DNA of 64,000 bases from Cercospora beticola (taxonomy: Eukaryota > Ascomycota > Dothideomycetes > Mycosphaerellales > Mycosphaerellaceae). Below the pieces are notes generated by a model. It saw only the letters and a program-made list of their open reading frames with translations, was not told where the DNA came from and did no database searches. Positions 41,063 to 53,036 of the stretch are shown here, piece by piece. Numbering within the stretch: the stretch's first letter is position 1; the number at the start of each line of letters is the position of its first letter. A program made the position numbers and the translations under genes. The stretch lies in NCBI RefSeq assembly GCF_033473495.1, contig NC_088939.1, positions 2,542,001-2,606,000 of the forward strand, given 5' to 3'.

Positions 41063-44000
41063 TCAATAGCCACCCCACGAGGGTACGCTGTACCCGACCT
41101 GGTTGTACATCTGAGTCTGTTGTGCTGCAAAAGCAGCCTCGCGTTGCGCATGCTGCTGTTCCTCTTTCTTCTTCTTGAGCTGCACGAGATTTCCCTTCAG
41201 CCCACGCAAGTAGCGTCTCGCTTCGTTGACCAGGTGTTCTGGCTCATTTGAGTACTTAAGGGCTTCCAGCATAGCACGCACCTATTGCCGTGTCAGGAAT
41301 GTACGGCGAGTACGTCACAACGCCGAAACTTACCTGTGTCTCTGACTGAATGTGTGGGCACACGCGAGCATGACCGTAATGAGCCATGCCACACAGATTG
41401 CAGAACTCCACACCAGCAAGTTTGAGGGGGCAGCTGCCAACTGGATGATAGCGGCCACAGGCTTTGCATGTGATCCCAGGTGGCTCGACTTTGTGCGACT
41501 TTTCGCCGGATATGCTGGACTCTCCGTTCGTTGCTGCGAGTGCATTTGCTGTTGGATCCGTGGAAGTCGAGGCATTTGGTGCAGGTACAATGACACGCTT
41601 GAATGTGGGATAGTCTGCGACATATCGTTTTAGTTTATGTTCTCCTTTTGTGCTTCTTTCACGGGTGATTTCGGAGTGTTGGGCATAACCTCGTCATCAC
41701 TGATGACAACGACCTCAGGTTCAGACATTTTCATGGGTGAAGCAGATGTCTTCGTGGCCTTGGAAGACTTCTTGCCTGTTGAAGGCAAAGACCTCTTCTT
41801 TGGCGTATGGTTCGGTGTCAACGGATTGGGGCCACCTTTGCCGTTCGGCACAGACTTCTTCAGCATTGGCTTCTTGGGCGCCCCGGCAGCCTTTTGCGAT
41901 TGCGCTCTGGCTGCCCTCGAGTTGCTGAGGGAAGTTTTCTGGCCTTTCTTGGCAGCGGGGGCAGGTTTCTGAGATGCAACCTTGGGCTTCCCAGTAGCCT
42001 TTGACTGCACTTTCGATGGAGTGGCAGCCGTTTTGTGTGCCATGTTTGCGGTTTTGGAAGGGGTCTTACCTTTTGAGATTTTGCCTGCAGAGGGTTTAGT
42101 ACGCGGTGCCTCCAGGTCCAGCAACTCACCGTTCTCCATATCCTCACCTGGTTCATCAGCATCATCGTCACTTTCGTCGGCCTGGAAATCGGTGTCGCTG
42201 TCGCCTCCGGTGTCTTTCTTTTTGCGACGCTTGACGGGTGTCAGGTCCACAGCTTCCGCATCAGCGCCCTCACCAGCGTAATCGATACGCTCACGAGCAC
42301 GACGTCCACGCCCGAATGCTTCAGCTTTCGCGGTCGCTTCCTCCGCAGCGATACGTTCGCGTTCTTTGAGAATGTTCGCCCATACACCAGGATCTGGAAC
42401 GGAGTCTTCAGCCTCGTTGACTGCATCCTGGAGGGACGCGTCGCCGTTCGCCCACACACGTGCAAAGGAGAACTGGGTCTCTGCGGTCTTGTCTTCGCCG
42501 GCCTTCGTGTCTTCCATGTGCGAACAATCGATCAGCCTGTCAACGGCCATGGAGTCGTACACGATGTCTTGCTCGCCATCATCCTCGAACAGCTCGCTTG
42601 CACCATGGCGAAGAACAGACACCAGATCAGTTTGCTCAGCGTCATCGGCGTCCATTTCTTGAATGAGCACATGATCAAGCGCAAGCTTCTTGCGGCCGAT
42701 CTGCATGATGCGCTCTTCCGCACTGGCACGAGTCACTATCTGGAAGCACAAGACCTTCTTCTGCTGACCAATTCGATGGGCACGTGACAGTGCTTGAATG
42801 TCTTGGTGAGGATTAAAATCGGGATCGAGGATGATGACGGTATCTGCCGTAGCCAGATTGATACCCACACCGCCAGCACGGGTCGAGAGCAAGAAGGCAA
42901 ATAATGGCGAGTCGGGTGCATTGAACTCGTCAATCCGCTTTTGCTTGTTCAGCGAGCTGATTTGACCATCGAGGCGCTGGTATCGCAACTGCATGCCGTC
43001 CATAAAGTCCTCGACACAGTCGAGCATCTCGAGAAACTGACTGAAGATAAGGACTCGGTGCCCGCGTTCTTTGAGCTTCGGAAGTATGAGCTCCAGTAAT
43101 TTGAGCTTTGAGCTTGCATCCACCAGATTTCGATGTGAAGCTGCCATATCCACATGGCGATCCTCGATGCTCTTGTTGTACACGAACGGATGACACAAGC
43201 ACTTTCGCAACTGCATGAGAATGTTGCTCAAGCTTGCTCGCTCTCCTTGCTTCAAATTGGCATCGGCGCTGAAGATGGCCTTCATCAAGTCGGGGTTCTT
43301 CGCAAGAATGCTTCGGTACAGCTTCTTCTGCACAATACTCATGCTGACTGGGACAATGACCTGAGCCATGGGCGGCAGAAACGTCAATACCTGTGCCTTT
43401 GTGCGCCGCAAGAAGAATGGTTTGATCATGTCGTGCAGCTTGGCGATCTTCTCTTGATCAAGCTCAGCGAACTCTTCTTCGAGAGCGGCTGCGTCAAACG
43501 TATCGTCTAAGAAATGGAGTAGGTTGAACAGCTCGCGCTGATTGTTCTGTAGTGGTGTGCCGGTAAGGAGAACCTTGAAGGGACATTTCAGCGCACCTAG
43601 TGCGCTGTAGAGCTGATTCTTGTCATTCTTTAGACGCTGACCCTCATCGACAATGAGGCCTTGCCATTGCACGCCCTTGAAGAACTTTCGGCAGTTGTCG
43701 TCTGCGGCGGCATCGTAACTGGTGACAACGACGTGGCACCGGAGATCTTTGGCGCCATCAGGGTATAGTTCATGCTTCATGGCGAGATCTCTGCTCTCCC
43801 GCGTGCCGTAGAAGGCCACTACCCGCAGGCTTGGTGCCCATCGCTTGATCTCTCGTCGCCAATTCGGACAGGTCGAGTTGGGCACAACCACCAGGAAGGG
43901 GTAGCAATTGTGCTCTTGGACCAAAGTGGCTAGGAATCCGATGATTTGAATTGTCTTTCCAAGGCCCATTTCATCTGCAAGAATGGCATTCTTTTGGGTG

Positions 44001-46750
44001 AACCACTTGTAGTAAAGCCAGTTCATGCCCTGGATCTGATACTCCATCAACTTGCCGCCCTCGAGTGTTTCTGGCTGCGAAGTCTTCTCAAGAGTGCGGA
44101 AATCTTCCTTGCGGACTTTCTCTAGTCGTGTCTTGAGCGCGTTGAGTTTCGGTTGTCGTACGTAGCGTCCAGCCACCCAGTCGTTGTAGGCAATCACGAA
44201 ATCAGTCCATCTATCGCCATCGTCTGGGCCTGGAGGTGTCTCCCACACTGCGTCTTCGTATGTGAGACCTTTGTACTTGATGAGGGCCTTGTCTACCTCC
44301 CGAATGCGAGCCTTGTCGATCTCTTGGGTGCTAATGTCCACGATGCTAGTGAATTTGACGTCGAGGACGATATCGGTGCGCAGATAATCTTCTGGTATAG
44401 CGTCTTCTGTGCGCATCTTTGGATGTTGCGTGTCTTCGCGCTTCATGAATGCTTTGCGCGTGTTGTAAGGCGTTACACCCCATACCCAAGGGCCCGGCAT
44501 CCATTTCGCCCGGAAATATGACATGCCGTCCCATCGGACCAAGTACACCTTATCCTCTTCCTCAAGTCCGTCAAAACCGCGCTCTGGGTCGTAGAGGTCC
44601 TCATCTATAGGCTTCCAGGCGATGAGTCCTGAGACCTTGGCAGGCATTTCTACGCAGTCTTTACACTTCCAGTCTCGACTGTATTCGCGGAATCGTTGCT
44701 CAGGATCAGCTTCCAGCTCCATCATATCATAGTCGGCTCGAGAAGGCAGGTGCTCGTAGTGATACGCCCGAAAGCAATTCGTGCAACGGAACATGACGGT
44801 GTCGACGTTGTTGATCTTCTCCGGTGGAACATCGTATATTGGATCCACGCCATCGTTCTCCTCCCGGTCTCGCTGCTCTTGAGTTGGAGACTTGCGTGGT
44901 CTGAACGGACGACATGCTGCACCGTGCTGTCTGCAATCTTGACATTTGCCCTGATCTGGAGCTGCTGGATCTTTCTTTCGCGGAAAAGCCACGCAGCGAC
45001 GGCACTGCAAGACAAAATCGTCCTCGTCGACTTTAGTGACCAAGTGCTCGCGATTGGTTCGGTGACCCAGGCACTGCTTGTGATATACCAGAGAACATCC
45101 TTGACAACAGATGAGCTTCGCGAAATTCGAGCCTTCTCCGCACACATCGCAATACTGCGAATGTCGCATGCGGAACTCGTTGTTACGTGGTAGATCTTTG
45201 AAGACTTCACGAACACCAACCGACTTGGGTTTGGAAGGCTGCTTAGGCTCCTCGGACTCTGATCGGTAGATGTCGTCAACTTCAACCTCGGTCATGCCAC
45301 CGACATGTCTCGTGGCGCGTGAACTGTGGCGAGCTCCTTCACGAGCTATTTTAGCTTTCTTCGCTGGTGGTCCAGGACGGCCACGTTTGCGCCGACGTGT
45401 CCCGGGCAGGTCGGACGCGAGGAGATTGTCGCTGTCATCGTCTTCGTCGTCCTCCTCGCTGACTGCGGTAGATTGACGGCGAGTGCGCATACTACGGCCA
45501 TTGGCAGACCGGCTGGATTTGCGAAGGGCGGCGCGAGTGGGACGCTGCAGCTCATCTTCTGAGTAGTCGTCTTCCTCGTCTTCGTCTTCAGGCTCGCCTA
45601 TATCCACGTATTGCGAGATGTCTTGTTGTTTGCGCTTGCGGCCGCGAAGTAGGCGAGAAGCTTGCGTCTCATCCTCAGAACGCTCTTCGTCACTGTCGAT
45701 TACGTTGTCAACGGTGCTCACGAAACCATCATTGTTTCGTTTGCCAGCGTTCGGACGCGAGGAAGACATCCTGCCACCGCGAGTGTTCCGACCTGTGCGA
45801 GAGCCGCCTCGACTTGGTGCCGGCTGCTCAACAGGCGGGCCGACCTCGTTGAATTCTGCGATAGCCTCTTCACCGTTGTCGTAGTCGAGCAGGTCGTTGA
45901 AAGGCACCTGTTCTCAATGGGTCAGAATGCATGCGCTTGCGGTGGATAGGTTGAATGTTGATGTCGAGGTCGAGGTTGAGGAGCACAAAGCAGGCGCCTT
46001 TTATGGTCATGCAAAAGTTAAGTGAAGGCAAGTTGAGGGCTTACATGTGACAGTCGCCACACACCATGACAACGAGCCAGGTGGTAGGCGAATTCACAGT
46101 GCCAGCTCGCTCGTGAAAGCTGAAAAGGGCATCAGACTTACGAAGTCATCATAAAAGTTGCCGAACTGGACCTTGTAAAGCACCGTTCCATCTTCATAGG
46201 AGTGTTCGCTCAGAACCTTCCGAACGTGTTCTGCGCCGTGCCGCAGATCATCGTAATCACGAATTTTCCTGGCTTCTCTTCTTGACACCTCCACCACCAA
46301 TTTTGAGGGACTTCTGGATCGTCCAGATCCATATGCCCTCCCTTTGCCCTTTGCGCGCTTCGGAGTCTCGTTCTCTACGAACAATGTATCAGCCTCCGGA
46401 GATGCGTCGGAATTCACAGGATTTATCGAACTCGGTCCGGATGAGCGATGCGACGGGGCATTGATTGGTTTGAAGCCGAGACAGGGCGGGGGCGGCGAGG
46501 GCGAAGTGGTTGTTCGGCGGCGTTTGCGAGGAGACTCTTCGTTGAGCACTTCTGGCGACGAACTGTCCCGGACTTGAACGACAGCAGCAGACTTGGAGCT
46601 TCCCACGACCATGGGCGCGACGGGAGCTGGTGGCGGAGGGGCAGGACGCGGTGCCTTGAGTGTTCCTGTGCCCAACTTCCAGTCGGCCAAGTCGACGGCC
46701 GTGTCGCTGTCATCGTCGGAGCCGGCTTGGGCGTCGAAGTGGAACGACAT
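41063..46750 (-). CDS. CHD3/Mi-2-type chromatin remodeler (S. pombe Mit1-like)
   Basis: Exons 46750-46142, 45907-41701, 41614-41334 and 41281-41063 join in phase to 1771 residues. Exon 1 holds a basic linker and half of a chromo-like module completed by VPFNDLLDYDNGEEAIAEF in exon 2. Next come a PHD-type zinc finger (YCDVCGEGSNFAKLICCQGC), Cys-rich CRRC and CRQHG motifs and a chromo-like domain (KVYLVRWDGMSYFRAKWMPG). The SNF2 ATPase follows: DEMGLGKT, VDEGQRLKN (DEGQ instead of DEAH, as in Mit1), LLTGTPLQNN, STRAGGVGINLATAD and LSRAHRIGQ. Exons 3-4 add a Cys-rich C terminus (CKACGRYHPVGSCPLK, CNLCGMAHYGHARVCPH). Mit1 belongs to SHREC, which silences heterochromatin. Reading through the third intron would end the protein at 41630. 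Confidence 0.88.
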
Positions 46751-46971
46751 GTCGATGTTGTCGCCTTTTCAACTTCAAGGCGTATTCCAATCTTTGAGAG
46801 CTGTCGACATGGCACGCGCCGAGAAGACGTGCAAGTGCAGGTGCTGTGCTAAGACCACCAACATGGACGCGACGTGATGGAAGTTCGTCCGGGGGGTCGC
46901 GACACGGGCCGATTTTGGCCGGCAGGCACTGAACCTTCTCCTAAGTAGGGATCTACCACAACATCCAATTC
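46751..46971. promoter_or_regulatory. Compact bidirectional promoter between the remodeler and MRM1
   Basis: Only 221 bases separate the two divergent ATGs (46750 and 46972), so a shared promoter is almost certain. The centre is GC-rich (GTCCGGGGGGTCGCGACACGG). No TATA box is obvious. Confidence 0.6.
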
Positions 46972-48945
46972 ATGTCTTCATCGTTGCTTCGCAGGCGCGT
47001 CTGTTCTCTACGCAGATTGCCGGTTGTCCAGACTTCAAAACAGCGAGCATGGGTGTCGACGACTTCTGCCATCAATCGCGGTCTTCGTGCCACGAAAGAT
47101 GATGGCCGAGAATACAGAGGAGGCAAAGACTGGTCTACGAGAGCTCGAGCCTCAGCGCGAGACGCCCGAGATTCACGAATTCCCAAGCCTCCACCCGAGG
47201 ACCGGAGACGTCTGAGTGCTTACACTGGACATGAAACTGGAGCTCGGAATGCATATGTAGGCCGCAGTGGCACGCCTCGAGATGCCCGCCCCGCGATCTC
47301 TGCATCTCGAGACCGCGGTGGCCGCAGACCAAGCCAAGCATTCAATCCTGGTCGACGAGAGCGAGCTGAAATGACAGCAGCGCGGTCCAGCACATCTGAT
47401 GGAAATTCTACAAGGTTCTCAGTAATTGAAGCATCACGATCTAGAGCGGAGTCCGATCTTGGCTTTCGAGGGCAGCCCAATTCTCGCGCACAGCCCAAAC
47501 CTGCTGAAGGTCTATTGAGATTGATCAAGAATGCATGTCGTCAGATTCATTTCTTGCAGCAACAGCAAGAAGCTGGAGAGAGCCATAGCGTGGATGAGCT
47601 CATAAGGGACGCAAGATCGTCTCTCAAAGCAGTGAACTCTTACATTACCTCAGGTTCATTTCAGGAAGAAGAACCAGCAGAAGCTGTTGTCTCTCTTTTC
47701 CGCAAAAAGGCCAGGGCTGGAACGTTCTTGGCAGGTGAAATGCCTGATGGCGAAAAGAGTGTCATCTACGTGACCAAAGACGGTGTCATCGATCTGGCAG
47801 TAGGCAAGACTGCACCAGTGCGCACCAAACCCAGAGATGCAAGACCTACTATTGCGCGGGAGCCAGATAACACTAGGCATGATCGCCGCGAAACACGAGG
47901 CACTGATCGATCAGTACGTGCAAAACGACCGGCCAATGAAGATGAAGAGGTGCCAGTCTCGATACCGTACACCACAGCAGCAAGCGAATTTCTCTATGGC
48001 TACAACAGCGTCCTTGCGGCGCTCAAAGCACAGCGTCGGAAGCTGTATAAATTGTACATTCACCCCAAGATTTTCGATGCAGACATCGGAGCCCAAGGCA
48101 CGGAGTCTGGAGACAAGCCAGGCAGCGAGCTGGTAGCGCTTGCGAAACAGGCAGGCATTCCCTTCCGCAACGAATTCAAGACTGCGATGCTAGACAAGAT
48201 GTCAGATGGTCGCCCGCACAATGGGGTCATCTTGGAGGCATCGAAACTACCTGCAGTGCCAGTGACTGGCCTTCGCAAACCGGAGTCTAGCAAAGGCTTG
48301 ATTCCGATCGAATTGAGCTCACAGACGGCCGAAGACGCAAAGATCAATGGCAGCCCCAGAGTCATCAACGCTCTGAGCGGCGGCTGGCGTCATCCTTTCA
48401 TCGTCATGCTCGACGGCATTACTGATCCTGGTAACGTGGGCAACATCATCCGCACCTGTCACTTCTATGGCGTCGATGCTGTCGCGGTCGCCACTAATAC
48501 CTGCGCAAACTTGTCATCTGCTGTGTTAGCAAAAGCCTCGGCTGGAGCTTGCGAAGCTATGCGACTACTTTCTGTATCGCAGCCCTCGAATTTCGTACAC
48601 GACTCTTCAAAATACCGATGGAAAGTCTATGCTGCAGTGGCACCCACTGGCAAGGCGGACTTCTCTGGACAATTCCTTAGTACGTCCCATGTGTCTGCCG
48701 ACAGTCCATTAGCAAAGCACCCATGTATTTTGATGCTCGGAGCGGAAGGCGAAGGATTGAGACAGAATCTGCGCAATCGTGCTGACTACTTCGTGTCTGT
48801 TGAGGGTGGTCAGAGGGCTGAGAGTGTGCCAGACGTCGGTGTCGACAGCATGAATGTTGGCGTAGCGACTGGAGTTCTGTTGGAAGCATTCTTGCGAAAG
48901 CCTCCAAGCGCACCTGACAATGTTGCGACTGCGGACGATTTGTAA
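46972..48945 (+). CDS. MRM1: Mitochondrial large-subunit rRNA 2'-O-methyltransferase (SpoU family)
   Basis: Single exon of 657 codons. The Arg/Ser-rich N terminus (MSSSLLRRRVCSLRRLPVV) is a mitochondrial presequence, followed by about 280 poorly ordered residues. The substrate-binding domain starts at EFLYGYNSVLAALKAQRRKL. The SPOUT catalytic domain carries all three motifs: DPGNVGNIIRTCHFYGVDAV, CILMLGAEGEGL and VDSMNVGVATGVLLEAFL. Yeast Mrm1 methylates a Gm in the peptidyl-transferase region of 21S mitochondrial rRNA; the same job is expected here. It shares a 221-bp promoter with the remodeler gene. Confidence 0.92.
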   Translation: MSSSLLRRRVCSLRRLPVVQTSKQRAWVSTTSAINRGLRATKDDGREYRGGKDWSTRARASARDARDSRIPKPPPEDRRRLSAYTGHETGARNAYVGRSGTPRDARPAISASRDRGGRRPSQAFNPGRRERAEMTAARSSTSDGNSTRFSVIEASRSRAESDLGFRGQPNSRAQPKPAEGLLRLIKNACRQIHFLQQQQEAGESHSVDELIRDARSSLKAVNSYITSGSFQEEEPAEAVVSLFRKKARAGTFLAGEMPDGEKSVIYVTKDGVIDLAVGKTAPVRTKPRDARPTIAREPDNTRHDRRETRGTDRSVRAKRPANEDEEVPVSIPYTTAASEFLYGYNSVLAALKAQRRKLYKLYIHPKIFDADIGAQGTESGDKPGSELVALAKQAGIPFRNEFKTAMLDKMSDGRPHNGVILEASKLPAVPVTGLRKPESSKGLIPIELSSQTAEDAKINGSPRVINALSGGWRHPFIVMLDGITDPGNVGNIIRTCHFYGVDAVAVATNTCANLSSAVLAKASAGACEAMRLLSVSQPSNFVHDSSKYRWKVYAAVAPTGKADFSGQFLSTSHVSADSPLAKHPCILMLGAEGEGLRQNLRNRADYFVSVEGGQRAESVPDVGVDSMNVGVATGVLLEAFLRKPPSAPDNVATADDL

Positions 48946-49224
48946 GATAACAACCGGGTGGCTACAGAGCTGCAGCCATAAACTTGTACATTAAGGTATT
49001 GCATGACCATGCCTCTATAGATAATGAAGTCCATCTCTACGCCTTCCCGTTCGTAGCACAAGCCCCACCTGTACCTGCCAAGTCTGCTATCTGCGTGTAG
49101 AAGGGCGCGCAAGAGCTCTCTTGAGCTGTCTTTGCCTCTTCTAAAGCTTCTACATCTCGTTCTGCAACGGTCCTTTGCGATACATCAATCAAAAAGACCA
49201 CGAGCATCAACTCCGAAGTCCCAA

Positions 49225-50032
49225 ATGTCCACTGACGAGATCATCCTCTATGACCTGCCTAGCAGAGGCACGCCCAAATGCTGGAGCTTGAATCCTTGGA
49301 AAGGTAGGTGTTGCACTGCCACATGAATAACGCTCATCATGCCAGCAACTAACAGAAAATTCAGCCCGCCTCGCCCTCAACTTCAAGGACATCCCCTACA
49401 AGACCGAATGGATCGAATACCCAGACGTAGCACCCACTCTCAAGTCCTTCGGCATCCCACCAAACTCACACAACGTGAACCCCAATGCCGAATACTCTAT
49501 TCCGGCAATCAAGCTTCCAGGAAACAAGTACATCATGGACTCCTTGGCAATCGCCCACGAGCTCGAACGTCTCTACCCAGAGCCCTCCTTGAAGTTCGCA
49601 AACAACGACTACGCCGCTCGCGTCCAAACAGCAGTAGCGGGCCTCTGGACCTCACTACAAGCGATCGCTATCCCTCGCGTTCCAGAGATGATCCTCAATC
49701 CCAAGAGTGCAGAGTATTTCAACTCTACGCGGGAGAAACGGTTCGGCATGCCACTCACTGAGCTTGCGAAGAGCGAGCAGGCGGGCGAGCAGGCTTGGAC
49801 GAACGCGGAGAGAAATTTAGATGCTATCAAAGCTTTGCTCGAGGAGCAACAGGGCAGCTTTGTGCAGGGAGGCGGTGAGCCTAGTTTTGCGGATTTCATT
49901 CTCGCTGGTGCGTTTAGGCTTTTGGAGATTGTGGACAAGGAGGGAGATTTGTTTGGGAGGATTATGAAGTATGATGGGACTTTGAAGGAGCATTACGAGG
50001 CTTGTAAGCCTTGGTTGGAGAGAGATAATTGA
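49225..50032 (+). CDS. Glutathione S-transferase-like protein
   Basis: Exons 49225-49303 and 49365-50032 give 248 residues; the 61-nt intron is GTAGGT...TTCAG. The N-terminal thioredoxin-like half has ILYDLPSRGTPKCWSLNPWK, ARLALNFKDIPYKTEWIEYP and the cis-Pro segment YSIPAIKLPG, then DSLAIAHELERLYP where the glutathione-contacting Asp-Ser replaces the common ES. The C-terminal helical domain includes GSFVQGGGEPSFADFILAGA. Members conjugate glutathione to electrophiles or act in secondary metabolism. The substrate is unknown and no cluster is adjacent. Confidence 0.85.
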
Positions 50033-51079
50033 GGAGCCAGTGCCACTTCATGCGAGAGGCTCTCGTTGCGAGAGAGAACTTGAGATGGGTTTTGTGGTTG
50101 AGCATTATGCTGTAGATGTCCGGAAACGTTTTTCGGTGAGTATGACATTTGACGAAATGATAACGCGTTGATGTCTGTTCCCGAAGGCCAAGTAGAATAA
50201 GAGCCATCATTCTCTGATGATATTTGCAACGTCCAGCAGGATGTGAAGCACAACAGGACATCGAATCGTGGAGGTTTGACATGATCATCGCCCGCGATTT
50301 TCGGCGAGGTCCGGAAGAAGCAGGTTGCTTCCTCTTACGCGTCAACACGCGTTCGGCAATGTGACAACAACTTCAAATTTCTGACGTACAATCGCGACAC
50401 TTTCTGTCATACTTGCAAGTATTCTTCGCGAATTGGACCATGGAAGAAAAGATAGTCTTCGCGAGCAACGAGCATGACCTGGCTCCGGCAGTGGCACGAA
50501 ATATGCCGCATTTTCCGCCTACCTCTTCCACCTGAGAGTCGTCGTATTTGTCGGATACAGAGCCCATCACTATGACTTTCGCCAGGAAATGGACCATATT
50601 TGACCCTGCTCGAAAGATGTTCACCCGCCGAAGACTGATAGCATACAAGGATCTGATGTGAGTTTGAGCTTGGGGCATAACATCTGATAAGTGGCTCATT
50701 CACCTTGGGGATGGATCGTGCTATCCAGTACGTCTGTCATTTGATGGAAAGCTCGAGCGAAGTGTATTGCAAAGACGCGACATAACATGGGGCAAGGGAG
50801 GGCCTTGCGATGTTCTCATGCACGAACAAGCAAGCATGATCTGCTTCGGATCCAGTCCTACCACACTGGGTCCAGTACAGCACTCTGGCAGCCACAGTAG
50901 CTCGATCAAGCTCTGAACATATTGTGGAACTGGTCCAGGAGGCTGTACACTGCAGCTCAACGCACAGGGTCTCCGGAAACTCGACAGCACTCCACAGCGT
51001 GTGTTCGCGCACTACCAATGGCAGGAAACGGTCTTTGGCTTTCTATGCTTGGACCAATTCCATGGCCTGGCCTAAGAGC
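50033..51079. other. Intergenic stretch, no supported gene
   Basis: About 1.05 kb between convergent genes (GST on plus, aldehyde dehydrogenase on minus). A short inverted repeat, GAGAGGCTCTCGTTGCGAGAG, occurs near 50050. Frames at 50373-50703 and 50721-51018 (minus) have no domain and are not called. No RNA gene was seen. Confidence 0.4.
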
Positions 51080-52661
51080 TCAGATAGCGAGATTCACATG
51101 CACGGCCTTTGTCTGCGTGTATGCATCTAAAGCGTACGACCCAAGCTCTCGGCCAATGCCCGAGGACTTGAAGCCCCCAAATGGAATCCCATAGTGCGAG
51201 TCTCCGCTCGAATTGATCCATACCATGCCGGCTCTAAGCTTTCGCGCTACCTTGTGGGCTCGCGAGATCTTTTCGGTGAAGAGTGCTGCAGCGAGTCCAT
51301 ACGAAGTGTTGTTCGCCTTCGCAACCGCATCAGCATCATCTTTGAATTTGCTGATAGTCACGACTGGGCCGAATATCTCTTCGCGGATGATCGTTGAATC
51401 TTCGGAAGCCTTCAACAGATTAGCTGTACTCAAAGCCATGGGTTAGGAATAGCTCACATCGACAAAGACGGTTGGCTGGACGAAGTACCCATCCCGATCG
51501 ATTTTGGCACCTCCCGTCACCGCCCGGGCTCCTTCCTGCTTGCCTTGTTCCAGATAATTAAGCACCTTGTCGAATTGTGCTCGGGAGACTTGTGGTCCGT
51601 GGTTGACTCCAGCCTCAAAAGGCGCTCCGACTTTTGCATTCCGCTCCGTGTGCTGCACAAAGGCTTTTGTAAATTCCTCATATCGGCTTTCGTGCACGTA
51701 GATTCTGGATGTCGATGTACAAACCTGGCCCGAGTTGTCCATAATTCCAGTATGCGCCCATTGGACGGCATTTTCCATCTCAGCATCCTCGAAGACGATT
51801 AGAGGAGATTTGCCACCACACTCAAGAGTGACATTTTTCAGATTTGCGGCCGCAGATCGCATAATGGATTTACCGGTGGCTGTGCTGCCGGTGAAGGCAA
51901 TTTTGTCCACTCTCTCGTGCTCTGCCAGAGTTTTGCCAGTGACCGAGCCCAGTCCTGGGATGATGTTCACGACACCCTTAGGGATCCCGGCCTCTTTCAC
52001 CAAGTTGCCAAAGTACATGGCTGATAGCGGAGTCTGTTCTGCTGGCTTCAAAACCACCACATTCCCGCAGGCTAGTGCTGGAGCAACTTTCCAGGCAAGC
52101 ATCATGACTGGGAAGTTCCACGGGATGATCTGGGCACACACACCCAGTGGCTCTTGGATTGTGTAGCAACTGTAAAGTCATCAGCATCCACACATCCTGC
52201 TTTGAGTGGCCCCCAGCTCACAGTTTCTCTGCTGAGGTATCGATCTGCTTGCCGTCAATCTTGTCAGCCCAGCCAGCATAATACTCAAAAACGTTGACAG
52301 TCTCATCCAAATCCCCAGCGAGCGCAGCTTCGTACGGCTTTCCTAGATCGTAAGCATCGATGGCAGCTAGGAGATTCCTCTCGCGGTCCAAGATAGATGC
52401 GAGTTTGAAGAGGATTGTAGAGCGCTCCTTTGGAGTCAGATCCGACCAAGGTCCGCTGTCGAATGCCTCTCTGGCAGCTTCGACCGCAGTGTCCACGTCT
52501 TTGAGCGAAGCACCTCGCACACTCAGAATCGGCTTGTCGCAGGCAGGATCGACGACCTCGAATTCTTCTCCCGTTCCTTGCACGAACTCATTGTTGATGA
52601 ACAAGCCAATTGGTTGTTCGTACGCGCTGCCATTTGGCAAATTGATTGTCGCGGAAGACAT
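51080..52661 (-). CDS. NAD(P)-dependent aldehyde dehydrogenase
   Basis: Exons 52661-52222, 52169-51458 and 51409-51080 give 493 residues. The oxyanion Asn is in IIPWNFPVMM (about residue 165). Cofactor-binding segments are LKPAEQTPLSA and AFTGSTATGK. The catalytic Glu is in LECGGKSP (about 263) and the catalytic Cys in GQVCTSTSR (about 297). REEIFGPVV and the C-terminal PFGGFKSSGIGRE are present. It oxidises an aldehyde to the acid in the cytosol. The second intron (48 nt) ends TTGAAG, an uncommon but valid AG acceptor; an automated model could instead stop at 51443. It is divergent from the Zn2Cys6 regulator by 375 bp, which suggests regulation by it. Confidence 0.93.
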
Positions 52662-53036
52662 CTTGGACGTTGGAGCGCCTCAAATTGTCGCGTCTGACAC
52701 TCTTCTATCGCATCGCAGCTCAATGATAAGTTGGAGATTACGGGCCCGTAGTACACGGATCGCGCTAGGCAAGGACGTTGCCATTTGCGGTATGCGGGAA
52801 GGCAGCCGAAGTCGAAGCTCTGAGCTTGAGCTTGTCGAAAGCTTGCCGTATCTCCACCTGTCTGATCGTCTATCAGAAGCCTCGAAACGACGCGCGAGGC
52901 GTGCTTACCCCACTTCTGGAGTCGGCAACAGGCCGGACCTTCGACGACAGGGCAAAGTGAAATGACTTCGACAGTCTCGATACCCTCAACGGCAGGTATT
53001 TGACCAAACGCCCGTAACGTTTGATACAGCTGCAGA
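52662..53036. promoter_or_regulatory. Divergent promoter region, aldehyde dehydrogenase / Zn2Cys6 regulator
   Basis: 375 bases between the two divergent start codons. Several CGG/CCG triplets, the half-sites that Zn2Cys6 proteins usually bind, occur (for example CGGGCCCG near 52741-52748 and CCGGACC near 52932). Such triplets are common by chance, so autoregulation is only a suggestion. Confidence 0.35.
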
